Shown piece after piece: positions 8,677 to 17,032 of a DNA stretch of 64,000 nt; position 1 is the stretch's first letter, and the number at the start of each line of letters is the position of its first letter. The notes beneath the pieces were generated by a model. That model made no database searches and had not been told where the DNA came from. It was given only the letters and a program-made list of their open reading frames with translations. The stretch covers positions 258,902 to 322,901 of the forward strand of contig JAFYXV010000003.1 of the NCBI GenBank assembly GCA_017557885.1, written 5' to 3'. A program made the translations under genes and the position numbers. The DNA comes from a bacterium. Lineage in GTDB: Bacteria > Auribacterota > UBA3054.

Positions 8677-8697
8677 GCGGTTAATAAAGAAAACCGC
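8677..8697. promoter_or_regulatory. inverted repeat between divergent promoters
   Basis: GCGGTT and AACCGC are separated by 9 bases. The element lies between the leftward tRNA promoter and the rightward glycyl radical enzyme promoter (its -35 begins at 8704). Its position suits an operator; no regulator gene is nearby. Confidence 0.35.
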
Positions 8698-8703
8698 CTT
8701 TGA

Positions 8704-8732
8704 TTGACTAATCGCTTTGCTTCTAATAGAAT
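8704..8732 (+). promoter_or_regulatory. promoter of the glycyl radical enzyme gene
   Basis: TTGACT (8704-8709), 17 bases, TAGAAT (8727-8732). The predicted transcription start near 8739 rules out the in-frame TTG at 8717 as the start codon and leaves about 11 untranslated bases before the ATG at 8750. Confidence 0.75.
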
Positions 8733-8749
8733 ACTACGTAGGTAAAGAT

Positions 8750-10843
8750 ATGAGATTTCCTTCGGCAAACGGCATTGAAAGACCAATTAGGTTAAGCGCT
8801 GCGACGCGGCGCTTCGCCCTTGATTCGCTCGGCCGCAAATACGGGCTCTTGACGCGGTCGAATCCGGGCATTGATCTTACAGCCGAGGAACTCGCCGATC
8901 TCTCCGACCTTGAAAAATACGACCTTGCGGTAAAAAAGATCGCCCTCGAAGCGCCCGTCCGCGTCTGCCCGGGCGAACTAATATCCGGCGCCGCGACTTT
9001 GGGCGCCGCCATAGAACATAAGGTCCCGGCCTTCTGCGACGGGAAAATGCTTTTCTGGAGTATTAGCCACCTGACCGTGGATTTCGAGACCGTCGTCAAA
9101 AAAGGCGTAGGCTTCATCGAGGAACAGGCGAAGGCCGCCCTTTTAAAATACCAAGGCACCGAGAGGGAAGCGTTTTGCCAAAGCGCCCTGAACTGCCTTG
9201 AAGCTTTCCGGATCTACCACAAGCGCTATCTAGAGGCGCTGAAAGAAAGGTCTGAATACCGCTGCAATTACGAAAACCTGCTGCATGTCCCCTTCTCCAG
9301 AGCCGAAAACTTTTACGAAGGCGTGCAATCCATCTGGTTCACCTTCTCCTTTCTCAGGCTCTGCGGCAACTGGCCCGGCATAGGAAGGCTCGACGTTCTC
9401 CTGGGCGACCTATTGGAAAACGACCTCAGGAACGGAAAGTTGACGCTTGACGAGGCCAGAGAAATCTTATCCCACCTCTTCATCAAAGGCTGCGAATGGA
9501 TCTGCGGCGGCGACTACGGTTCCGGCGACGCCCAGCACTACCAGAACATCGTGCTTTCGGGAACGGACGAAAACGGGCGCGACGTCACGAACGATGTCAC
9601 CTACCTTGTGCTTGACATCGTCGAGGAGACCGGCATCAGCGACTTCCCCGTTACGGTGCGCCTTAATAAAAACACTGACGAAAAACTATTGAAGCGCGTG
9701 GCCGAAGTCATGCGTTTGGGCGGCGGCATCCTGGCCGTTTACAATGAGGAGATCGTTCTCCGCTCGCTTGTCGATTACGGCTATCCGGGATCCGAGGCCG
9801 CGAAGTTCGCCAACGACGGCTGCTGGGAGGTGCAAGTTCCCGGCAAAACAAATTTCTCCTATCACCCCTTCGATTCCCTGGCTATTCTGCAAAAAGAGAC
9901 GCTGAAGAGCTACTGCGGGAGCGTTGACTTCGCCAGTTTTGAGGAATTTTACTCCGCTTATGTAAAAGACCTCAAAGCCTTCCTTGAGACCTTGCTGCAG
10001 AATAAGCTTACTTTTAAGCCGAGCACCCCCTGCACGGTCGTCTCGCTCTTCGAGGAAGGCTGCCTCAAGAAAGGCTTGTCGTACCTGGAAGGCGGGCCCG
10101 TTTACAACGTCTATTCCCCGCACATAGGCGGCCTCGCCGATACGGTGAACTTCCTCTATGCCGTGAAAAAGCTGGTCTTCGATGACGCCCTTGTAAGCTT
10201 CCGGGAGCTGATCGGAATATTGGCCGCCAACTGGGAAGGCCATGAAACGTTGCTCGCCTACGCCAAAAACAAATACGCCTACTACGGCAACGATCATGAC
10301 GAGGTTGACGAGCTCTGCGCGCGCCTTCTCAACGATTTTGCGGACGGCTGCGACGCGCTGAACGGCCGCTCCGGCTACATCTTCCCGGGCGGCGTCAGCA
10401 CTTTCGGCCGGCAATTGCAATGGTCGAAGCACCGCCTGGCCTGCGCGCACGGGCGCAAGGCGGGAGAAGTTTTGGCCGCCAACGCCTCCCCCACTCCGGG
10501 AAGCGATCAAGCCGGCGCGACGGCCATCATAAGATCCTACTGCAAATGCGACCTCAAGCGAGTGCCCACGGGCGCCGCGCTGGACATCAGGCTCCTGCCC
10601 TCCCTCGTAAAAGGCGAGGAGGGTATCGCCGCTCTTGTTGCTCTTATGCGCGGTTTCGTTATATTGGGTGGCTTCTTCATGCAGCCCGATATCGTGGACG
10701 CAGCTGTTCTGCGCGAAGCGCAGCGCGATCCCGATAACTACCAGAACCTCTCGGTGCGCGTCTCGGGCTGGAACGCCAGATTTGTTACCCTGAACAAAGA
10801 ATGGCAGGACATGATAATCAGCCAAAATGAAAGCGGACGCTAA
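8750..10843 (+). CDS. glycyl radical enzyme (PFL/diol dehydratase superfamily), substrate unknown
   Basis: 697 residues from the ATG at 8750. The C-terminal glycyl radical loop is RVSGWNARF with Gly about 673, and the thiyl-radical loop is GCWE with Cys about 358 followed two residues later by the Glu used as base in lyase-type members. SPTPGSDQAGATA and the RVPTGAALDIRLLP strand are further family segments. These enzymes work only without oxygen, using a Gly radical to form a Cys thiyl radical for C-C, C-N, C-O or C-S cleavage. The Cys loop reads GCWEVQ, unlike the GCVEP typical of choline lyase, diol dehydratase and isethionate lyase, and the protein is about 100 residues shorter than most members, so I do not assign a substrate. 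The activase gene overlaps its 3' end. Confidence 0.88.
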   Translation: MRFPSANGIERPIRLSAATRRFALDSLGRKYGLLTRSNPGIDLTAEELADLSDLEKYDLAVKKIALEAPVRVCPGELISGAATLGAAIEHKVPAFCDGKMLFWSISHLTVDFETVVKKGVGFIEEQAKAALLKYQGTEREAFCQSALNCLEAFRIYHKRYLEALKERSEYRCNYENLLHVPFSRAENFYEGVQSIWFTFSFLRLCGNWPGIGRLDVLLGDLLENDLRNGKLTLDEAREILSHLFIKGCEWICGGDYGSGDAQHYQNIVLSGTDENGRDVTNDVTYLVLDIVEETGISDFPVTVRLNKNTDEKLLKRVAEVMRLGGGILAVYNEEIVLRSLVDYGYPGSEAAKFANDGCWEVQVPGKTNFSYHPFDSLAILQKETLKSYCGSVDFASFEEFYSAYVKDLKAFLETLLQNKLTFKPSTPCTVVSLFEEGCLKKGLSYLEGGPVYNVYSPHIGGLADTVNFLYAVKKLVFDDALVSFRELIGILAANWEGHETLLAYAKNKYAYYGNDHDEVDELCARLLNDFADGCDALNGRSGYIFPGGVSTFGRQLQWSKHRLACAHGRKAGEVLAANASPTPGSDQAGATAIIRSYCKCDLKRVPTGAALDIRLLPSLVKGEEGIAALVALMRGFVILGGFFMQPDIVDAAVLREAQRDPDNYQNLSVRVSGWNARFVTLNKEWQDMIISQNESGR

Positions 10844-11711
10844 AGCAAAATTAGTTGTAAGCGAGATCCAGCGCTTCTGCATGCACGACGGTCCCGGCGT
10901 CAGGACCACGGTCTTTTTGAAAGGCTGCCCGCTGCGCTGCCTTTGGTGTCACAATCCCGAAACCCAGGACGCGCGCCCTGAACTTCTCTACTACGCAAAA
11001 AAGTGCCTGGGATGCCTTGAGTGCCTTGAGTGCGAAAACGGAGTGCATTTCTTTTCCGAAGGCATTCATCATATCGACAAAAGCAAATGCACAGTCTGCT
11101 CCAAATGCGCCGCCAATTGCCCCGCCTCAGCCCTTGAAATCTGCGGGAAATTGATGACCGTCGAAGAGATCTGCGAAGCCGCTGAAAAAGATCTTGCCTT
11201 CTACGGGAAGGAGGGAGGCATAACGCTTTCCGGAGGCGAACCGCTCTTCCAGCCCGCTTCCCTTGAGCTTCTTTCCTTCTGTAAAGAAAGAGGGCTTAAA
11301 ACGGCCGTTGACACCTGCGGATATTTTTCCGAAGAGCTGCTCGCGCCAGCCGTAAAATCCACGGACGTTTTCCTCTGGGACATCAAGGATACCGACGACG
11401 CAAGGCATCTGAAATACACCGGCGCTTCAAACAAAAGGATACTTGAAAACTTAAGGAAAGCCGACGCGCTGGGCGCAAAAATAAAGCTGCGCTTCATCCT
11501 TGTGAACGGCGTGAACAGCGAAGAGCGCCATTACGAAGAGTGCGCTAAAATTTACCGTTCGCTGCGCGGCGCCCTGAAGCCGGAAGTTATCCCCTACCAC
11601 GCCTTCGGCGGCGTAAAGAAAGAATTTCTTCTGGAAAGCGCCAACGGAAGATCCGAATGGATCCCGGAGGAAGGGCAGATCGCCAAATTCAAGCAATATT
11701 TGGGGATCTAG
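10827..11711 (+). CDS. glycyl radical enzyme activase (radical SAM)
   Basis: 294 residues. The radical SAM motif CPLRCLWC (CxxxCxxC, about 29-36) binds the catalytic [4Fe-4S] cluster; TLSGGEPLFQ and DTCGYF are SAM-binding segments. An inserted ferredoxin-like region (about 55-105) carries CLGCLECLEC and CTVCSKCAANCP, so one or two extra clusters are expected, as in PflA2/CutD-type activases; the first of these is an unusual CxxCxxCxxC run. It would install the glycyl radical on the product of the preceding gene, with which it overlaps by 17 bases. Its TAG stop lies in a CTAG that also serves the convergent gene. Confidence 0.92.
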   Translation: MKADAKAKLVVSEIQRFCMHDGPGVRTTVFLKGCPLRCLWCHNPETQDARPELLYYAKKCLGCLECLECENGVHFFSEGIHHIDKSKCTVCSKCAANCPASALEICGKLMTVEEICEAAEKDLAFYGKEGGITLSGGEPLFQPASLELLSFCKERGLKTAVDTCGYFSEELLAPAVKSTDVFLWDIKDTDDARHLKYTGASNKRILENLRKADALGAKIKLRFILVNGVNSEERHYEECAKIYRSLRGALKPEVIPYHAFGGVKKEFLLESANGRSEWIPEEGQIAKFKQYLGI

Positions 11712-12934
11712 TTTTTCGCGACGTTTTTAGTCGCGGCTTTGTAAAGGTCGGTCTGGAATTCAGATTCGGTCTTGTTTCCGAAAACGTCCACGACCGTAAG
11801 GGTGACCTTGAAAGCGTCGCTCTTCATGGCGGGCAGCGTGACCGATCTGACTTCTGGCCTTGTCCCGGCCTTCTCGAAGACGACCTTGCCTTTGGCGTTG
11901 ACCGCCTTTATGCGATAAGCAAGCTGGGGGGTTGACTGCTCGGCGAAATCCCAGGCAACGTTTTTCCTTTTGCCGTCGACGGACAGTTTTGCGATCTTCG
12001 GAGCGCCGAGTTCAGGTTTTTCAGGCTGCTTGATGGTGTGTTTCTCCCTTTTAACAGCGGCTTCCTCATAGGCCGCCTGGTTTTCCACCTTACCTCCCGT
12101 CAGGCCCCAGAAATGTTCCTCCGTCGCGCCGAAACTGTGGCCGCCGAATTTTTTCTGATGCTCGAGTTTTCCGCCGCCGTCGCCGTAGCTTAAGGTCGCG
12201 GTGTGGATGGACACCCAGTCGTTCTTTTCGTGGTCGTGAACATACATGTTCTTGAAGAAAACGTTGCGCTCAACGTTGCAGTTCGTATTCACGTCGCCGC
12301 CGTAAAAGTTCTCCATGAACTGGGAGATGCCCCTGATGAAGCAGGAGTTGTAAAGAAGGGTGTTGAAATAGGAAAAGAGCTGCCACTTCCCGCTCTTGAC
12401 GTCCAGGAACCAAAGCCCCGCGAAGGTCGTGCCGGTCTCAAGGTCGTCCCAGGAGTGAAGCAGCATGCGGTACCATTGCCCGGACACCCACTCGTAAGGC
12501 TGGATGCAGTTGGTGCCTTCTCCCTCGAAGGCGAACTTGCTGTGGCCTTCCGGATAGATCCTTTGCGCGTGGAGAAGCATGTCCTCCCCGTTCTTTTTAT
12601 ATTTCGATTCCCAGAAGGAAATGATGCCCACCTTGCGGTCGGAATTTTGCACGCCGCAGTATCCGTGCACGCCCTTGATGCCTTCAAAAGCCTTCTGCGT
12701 CTTCTCGCTCTTCACGTCCAGGGAGAAATTGGCCATCGCCCAGTAGGTCGCGTTCGGCGTCTTCTCGGCCATGAAATCGATCAGGAAGGAGTCGAATTTT
12801 CCGCTGGTCTCCGAGAAATGAGGATCGGCGTAGAAATTGTAAGCCATGTATTTCAGTTCCTGCTCGGAAAAAGCCGGCATGGCCGCTCCAAGCGCGATGG
12901 TCAGCAAAATTACTTCAAGGATGTGTTTTTTCAT
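11708..12934 (-). CDS. secreted DUF3472-domain protein
   Basis: 408 residues. Signal peptide to about residue 23. The region of about 30-290 matches the DUF3472 type: ATYWAMANFSLD, HGYCGVQNSDRKVGIISFWES and repeated aromatic strands (WYRMLLHSWDD, TTFAGLWFLD, WQLFSYFNT). A C-terminal beta domain (about 310-400) looks like fibronectin III. Members are secreted and often sit with carbohydrate-active or surface proteins; no biochemical role can be stated. A TGG-TATAGT -10-like sequence on the reverse strand near 13000 could drive it, leaving a leader of about 60-70 bases. It converges on the activase gene with a 4-base overlap. Confidence 0.8.
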   Translation of the reverse strand: MKKHILEVILLTIALGAAMPAFSEQELKYMAYNFYADPHFSETSGKFDSFLIDFMAEKTPNATYWAMANFSLDVKSEKTQKAFEGIKGVHGYCGVQNSDRKVGIISFWESKYKKNGEDMLLHAQRIYPEGHSKFAFEGEGTNCIQPYEWVSGQWYRMLLHSWDDLETGTTFAGLWFLDVKSGKWQLFSYFNTLLYNSCFIRGISQFMENFYGGDVNTNCNVERNVFFKNMYVHDHEKNDWVSIHTATLSYGDGGGKLEHQKKFGGHSFGATEEHFWGLTGGKVENQAAYEEAAVKREKHTIKQPEKPELGAPKIAKLSVDGKRKNVAWDFAEQSTPQLAYRIKAVNAKGKVVFEKAGTRPEVRSVTLPAMKSDAFKVTLTVVDVFGNKTESEFQTDLYKAATKNVAKN

Positions 12935-13034
12935 AAAAGACCGCCTTAAATTAACAATTCAAAATTATGAGCGATATAACAAGCCTATATGAACTATACC
13001 ATTTTTTAGGTCTTCATTCAACACTGCTTTACCC

Positions 13035-13063
13035 TTGACTTTCCCGCCTGTTTCTAATAAAAT
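13035..13063 (+). promoter_or_regulatory. promoter of the tRNA-Leu pair
   Basis: TTGACT (13035-13040), 17 bases, TAAAAT (13058-13063), about 20 bases before the first tRNA. Confidence 0.75.
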
Positions 13064-13082
13064 ACCCCTCACGATTGTTTAT

Positions 13083-13169
13083 GCCGAAATGGCGGAACTG
13101 GTAGACGCGCTACGTTCAGGTCGTAGTAGGGATCCCCCTGTGGAAGTTCGAGTCTTCTTTTCGGCACCA
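13083..13169 (+). tRNA. tRNA-Leu(CAG), copy 1
   Basis: 87 nt including an encoded CCA. Acceptor GCCGAAA/TTTCGGC, anticodon loop TTCAGGT (anticodon CAG), long variable arm, T-loop TTCGAGT. Confidence 0.95.
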
Positions 13170-13219
13170 ACAATAATAGGAAGCGCCTCTTCCTATAGGT
13201 CTTTGGCTCTTTTCTTCCT

Positions 13220-13306
13220 GCCGAAATGGCGGAACTGGTAGACGCGCTACGTTCAGGTCGTAGTAGGGATCCCCCTGTGGAAGTTCGAGTCTTCTTTTCG
13301 GCACCA
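13220..13306 (+). tRNA. tRNA-Leu(CAG), copy 2
   Basis: Base-for-base identical to the copy at 13083-13169, including the encoded CCA; the two start points are 137 bases apart. Confidence 0.95.
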
Positions 13307-13334
13307 AGAAAAGGTAAAAATCAAAAGCCTCGGC

Positions 13335-13366
13335 TTGAAAATCAAACCCTCTTTTGGTATTATAAT
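13335..13366 (+). promoter_or_regulatory. promoter of the tRNA-Gly pair
   Basis: TTGAAA (13335-13340), 17 bases, TATTAT (13358-13363), with an overlapping TATAAT at 13361-13366. Confidence 0.6.
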
Positions 13367-13384
13367 CACACTTTCATCTTTCTT

Positions 13385-13460
13385 GCGGGCGTAGCTCAGT
13401 TGGTAGAGCGCGACCTTGCCAAGGTCGAGGTCGTGGGTTCGAGCCCCATCGCCCGCTCCA
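13385..13460 (+). tRNA. tRNA-Gly(GCC), copy 1
   Basis: 76 nt with encoded CCA. Acceptor GCGGGCG/CGCCCGC, anticodon loop TTGCCAA (anticodon GCC), T-loop TTCGAGC. Confidence 0.95.
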
Positions 13461-13491
13461 AAAGAAAAACGAAAGCCAAAATCCGACATCT

Positions 13492-13567
13492 GCGGGCGTA
13501 GCTCAGTTGGTAGAGCGCGACCTTGCCAAGGTCGAGGTCGTGGGTTCGAGCCCCATCGCCCGCTCCA
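13492..13567 (+). tRNA. tRNA-Gly(GCC), copy 2
   Basis: Identical to the copy at 13385-13460, 107 bases further on, again with encoded CCA. Confidence 0.95.
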
Positions 13568-13576
13568 AAATAAAAA

Positions 13577-13608
13577 CAAGCGCCAAAATTTTTGGCGCTT
13601 GTTTTTTT
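13577..13608 (+). terminator. terminator after the tRNA cluster
   Basis: CAAGCGCC pairs with GGCGCTTG around an A/T loop and is followed by seven T. It lies 10 bases after the second tRNA-Gly; on the other strand it also lies just past the convergent FHA gene. Confidence 0.85.
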
Positions 13609-13623
13609 ATGCTGCAAGCCAAT

Positions 13624-16600
13624 TTATTTCTGCGCGGCCGGTTCTGCCGGAATTTTATCAGCCTCGGCCATGGCCTTTTCCTTGGCCGCCTTCTCTTGCT
13701 CCTGGGCCCTTATGTCAACTGATTTATCCTTTGGCAGATATTCGCTCAAAGAAGAAAGATCTATCTCGGTCTTAAGGCTTTCCACAAAATTCTGGACGCA
13801 TTCAGTGTAATTCTTGTCCTCGTCCGTACGGAATTCCCGGGACTTTCGGGCGGCGTCGGACAGGATGTCCGGCGTCAGAGCCTCTTCTTCCAGGGATTTG
13901 ACCACGGATTTCAAATACAAGACGATCTTGTGGTTGCGGTCGTTTCTGCCGGCCACGAATTTTCTGAACAGCGAGTTGACCTTTCTGAGTTCGGCTATCT
14001 TTTTCTGTACGTTAATAAGCTGCGTCTTGTATTCCGGGATGCTGCGCTTGGTCAGCAACGATCTCAGATCGCCGGCTATGGCGACGTGATAAACGACGTC
14101 GCGGTCGATGAACTTCATGATCGTTTCGTTGGACTCGATCTCGCGCCTGTCTATGATCTCCAGCTCCCTGATCATAATGTTAAGCTTGTCGATCTCGTCT
14201 TTCAGCGCCGCCCTGATGGCGTGCTTGTTCGAGCCTTTTGTTTTTATCAGCTCGTTTAGTTTCGCTTCCAGAAGACGGATCTGATTTTTCACCTCCACCA
14301 TGGACATTGTGAAGCTTATCTCCTTTTCAAGCAGAGAATCCTGCTGTTTGAAAAGGACGTCCATGGTTTCCTGTTTCTCCATGGTCACCACGATCTCACC
14401 GCTGGTGGCTTCGCGGTCCACCTTGATATGCACGTTGCTGACGTTCTCAATGTCGTTGGTGACGGATAGCTTGGCGTGATTCAGTTTTATCCACCGGTAA
14501 GCCTTGACGGTCTCCTGAAAATCAAGGTTGGAAACGAAAAGGGCGATCAGCCTGTTTTCATGGCGGTAGCAGAGTTTTTCAATGGAGTATGCTCTGGTGG
14601 CGCAAAGGTCGAAGGTGTAACGGTCGTCCAGGTCGCTGCAGGCGATCAGGTGGCGGGCGGCCGGTTCCCAGTGCTTGATGGCGGCGTTGGCTCTTCCCGC
14701 GATGAAATTGTACTGCGAATCCTTCTGGTAAGCGGCGAAACATTTTTCAAAGCGTTCGGCGGCGGTCCTCATGTCGCCGTTCTGGTAGAGGCGCTTGCCG
14801 CTGTTATACAGGCACTCGTCAAATTTGCCCCTGTCTATGGCCGGCAAAATGGGATTGATGTCCATATAGCGCTCGTAGGCCGCCAAAGCTTCGTCGTAAT
14901 CGCCCTTGGCGTAATAGTCGTCAAAATTCTTGACCAGGCAGACCTCAAGCTTCTCTTTGTATTTCATGAAAGATTCCGGCTTTTCCTTCAGGATGTGGTC
15001 GAGGCGGTCGTTGGCGGACTGGAAGTTCCCTTCCGCCATGAATTTGTCGACTTCCTTGGAGAGGATGCTGACGGTGCAGTCGCGCCTGATCCGTTCCAGG
15101 ACATCGGCCGCCCGCTTGTAGGCTTTGGTCTCCCCGCAGCCGTTTTTCAGCAGCGTGATCATATTGACGACGACGACTTCGTTGGAGAGCGAGACGTTTT
15201 TCATGATGTCGGCTATGTATTTTTCGGCTGTCTTCTCGTTCATCTGCGAGTTGAGGCGGTTCAGCGCGGTGTCAATATTCTTAGCCGAGGGGGTGTTGCC
15301 GTAGGTTTCCTTTATCTGCAGGTAGGCGTTGTAGGCTTGGACCGTGTCGCCTTCCAGTTCCAGTTTCTCCGCGTTCTTCAGCAGGCTGTCCGCATACTGG
15401 TCCCTGCGGTCGTGAGTCAGTTTGCGGCAGGCGGCGATCTTATCCTTGAAATCGCCCTGGTTGAGAGCTTCGGGATATTTCTCCTCTACCTTTTTCAAGG
15501 ATTCTTCCACAGCGTTCCAGTAGTTGGATTCGATGCAGGAATTGGCAAAATTTAGCTCCGCGCAGGCCAGCTCCATGGACAGGCTGTCAACTTTTTTCTT
15601 CGCTTCCTGCGCCGTGGAGGTATTGGGGAAGTTCGCGACCACGTCCCTCAGAGTCATCAGCGCCGGGTCCTTCCTTCCGGAATTGACGTAGTTCATGGCG
15701 TCGGAATAGAGTCTTGCCGCTTTGGCTTCCATGAGGAAAGGCGCGTTCTCCTTCTCCACGGCGTTCAGTCTCGCCATGGCGGAGGAATACGGGAACTTGG
15801 TCTTCAAATTGTCCAGGATCTGCTGGCAGACGTCGTACTTTTCGTTCTTGAAATTCTGTTCCGCCGCCGAGAGGATCTTTTCCGAAAGCTCTTTCTCATA
15901 GCGGGCATAGATCGCCTGGGCGCTGTCGATCTCTTCCGCCTTGGATACGGGAGGCTCCTCGAAACGGTTGCCTTTCAGGTCGTCAGAAACGATGAGGCCT
16001 TCTTCGTTCACCCAGTAGGTCTTCTTGCCTGTCACATTGTAAACCTGCGGAGTGGCGGTGATGCTGAAGGTGTCGGCGCTGATGTTCTCAAAATAGTAAT
16101 TGTAGCCGTCCCGCATGGGGTTTTCGCCCAGCTCCCTGGCCTTGACGTCTATGCCGGGAACGCTGAGGAAGCGGTCTGGGCTGACGTATTCGCCGCTCAT
16201 GTTCTGGTCGTCGTCAATAAGCAGAGCGTATTTCACGTAGTATTCCGCCATGCAGGCTTTCTCCATGCGCGTCACGACTTTCGTCTCGTTGTGCACCTGG
16301 GCGTCCCTTGTCATGAAATAGAAAAGCCCCAGGCCCATGACAATGCACCAAAGAAGCGAAATGACAACGCCTGTCCAGGCCATTATGGTTCCCCTCACCG
16401 TGTTGCGGCGTCGGGAAATGGAAAGCAGGCACAATACGAGGCCGATGATCTCGCCGATGCCAAGAAGCAAGGGGCCCAGGACGGAGAAAATAAGTCCCAG
16501 TTTCGCGAGGGTGTCGGAAGTATGAACTACGAAATTGGCGTAGGGATCCGTGAAGGTCCCGGGCACCGCCATCCCCCATTGCTGGCCGCCCACAGCCACC

Positions 16601-16995
16601 TGATAGCCCTGCTGCTGCATGCCGTTTGGCATGACCGCCAGGGCGCCCCCCGCGGGCGCGGCGTTGTTGGCCGCGGCGGGATCTGGCTCGCTGCCCGCTT
16701 TCGCTTCCGTGCAGATAACGTCCAGCACCAGGAAGTCCACCTCCGATAAAGAAAACTTCAAGCCGACTTTGAGTTTCAGGCTGCTTGAGCTTTCGCCCCC
16801 GCAAACTATCGGCTTCTCGTCAAGGCTTTCCAAAAGCCAGACGCCGTCCTGATAAGTTAAGGAGGCTTGGTAATCGCTGACTCCCTGATGTTCCAAATAA
16901 ATGGCGTTGTCCGGAGAGGAACCGAAAGTGGCGCTGGGGCCGTTGACCGTAAAAACTTGTTTTTGCGGCGTATTGGGGAATAATACTAGTTTCAT
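13624..16995 (-). CDS. giant FHA / two-TM / helical-repeat membrane protein (paralogue 1)
   Basis: 1123 residues from the ATG at 16995. This start aligns with the paralogue at 39907-43095 (MKLVLFPN against MQLILQPN), so the in-frame GTG at 17019 is not used. Residues 1-95 form an FHA phosphothreonine-binding domain (ATFGSSPDNAI, then a VSDYQASL strand). A Gly/Ala/Met-rich linker leads to two membrane segments (about 162-190 and 198-226) of the DUF4190 type. A small pilin-like or sensor-like domain follows (about 235-330: GYNYYFENIS, ITATPQVYNVTGKKTYW). The rest is a long TPR-like helical solenoid and coiled coil, ending in a Lys/Glu/Ala-rich tail. The FHA end should be cytoplasmic and the solenoid probably extracytoplasmic. 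No kinase gene is nearby. Function unknown. Confidence 0.8.
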   Translation of the reverse strand: MKLVLFPNTPQKQVFTVNGPSATFGSSPDNAIYLEHQGVSDYQASLTYQDGVWLLESLDEKPIVCGGESSSSLKLKVGLKFSLSEVDFLVLDVICTEAKAGSEPDPAAANNAAPAGGALAVMPNGMQQQGYQVAVGGQQWGMAVPGTFTDPYANFVVHTSDTLAKLGLIFSVLGPLLLGIGEIIGLVLCLLSISRRRNTVRGTIMAWTGVVISLLWCIVMGLGLFYFMTRDAQVHNETKVVTRMEKACMAEYYVKYALLIDDDQNMSGEYVSPDRFLSVPGIDVKARELGENPMRDGYNYYFENISADTFSITATPQVYNVTGKKTYWVNEEGLIVSDDLKGNRFEEPPVSKAEEIDSAQAIYARYEKELSEKILSAAEQNFKNEKYDVCQQILDNLKTKFPYSSAMARLNAVEKENAPFLMEAKAARLYSDAMNYVNSGRKDPALMTLRDVVANFPNTSTAQEAKKKVDSLSMELACAELNFANSCIESNYWNAVEESLKKVEEKYPEALNQGDFKDKIAACRKLTHDRRDQYADSLLKNAEKLELEGDTVQAYNAYLQIKETYGNTPSAKNIDTALNRLNSQMNEKTAEKYIADIMKNVSLSNEVVVVNMITLLKNGCGETKAYKRAADVLERIRRDCTVSILSKEVDKFMAEGNFQSANDRLDHILKEKPESFMKYKEKLEVCLVKNFDDYYAKGDYDEALAAYERYMDINPILPAIDRGKFDECLYNSGKRLYQNGDMRTAAERFEKCFAAYQKDSQYNFIAGRANAAIKHWEPAARHLIACSDLDDRYTFDLCATRAYSIEKLCYRHENRLIALFVSNLDFQETVKAYRWIKLNHAKLSVTNDIENVSNVHIKVDREATSGEIVVTMEKQETMDVLFKQQDSLLEKEISFTMSMVEVKNQIRLLEAKLNELIKTKGSNKHAIRAALKDEIDKLNIMIRELEIIDRREIESNETIMKFIDRDVVYHVAIAGDLRSLLTKRSIPEYKTQLINVQKKIAELRKVNSLFRKFVAGRNDRNHKIVLYLKSVVKSLEEEALTPDILSDAARKSREFRTDEDKNYTECVQNFVESLKTEIDLSSLSEYLPKDKSVDIRAQEQEKAAKEKAMAEADKIPAEPAAQK

Positions 16996-17002
16996 ATCTA
17001 GT

Positions 17003-17032
17003 ATTTTACCATTTCTCACAAAATAATGTCAC
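17003..17032 (-). promoter_or_regulatory. promoter abutting the FHA gene start
   Basis: Reverse strand GTGACA (17027-17032), 18 bases, extended -10 TGG-TAAAAT (TAAAAT at 17003-17008). The ATG at 16995 begins 7 bases after the -10 box, so the transcript should start at or next to the initiation codon. Confidence 0.6.

Noticed and set aside
8717-8749. TTG start giving an 11-residue longer glycyl radical enzyme
   Set aside because: The TTG lies between the -35 and -10 boxes of the predicted promoter, upstream of the transcription start.
13083-13567. Short direct repeats that could suggest a CRISPR or attachment site array
   Set aside because: The repeats are complete tRNA genes of 87 and 76 nt with proper cloverleafs; no integrase or cas gene is in the window.
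13035-13617. Several short frames on both strands, with internally repeated protein sequence
   Set aside because: They run through the duplicated tRNA-Leu and tRNA-Gly genes; the repetition is that of the tRNAs.
16996-17019. GTG start giving an 8-residue longer FHA protein
   Set aside because: The -10 box overlaps it and the paralogue aligns from the inner ATG.
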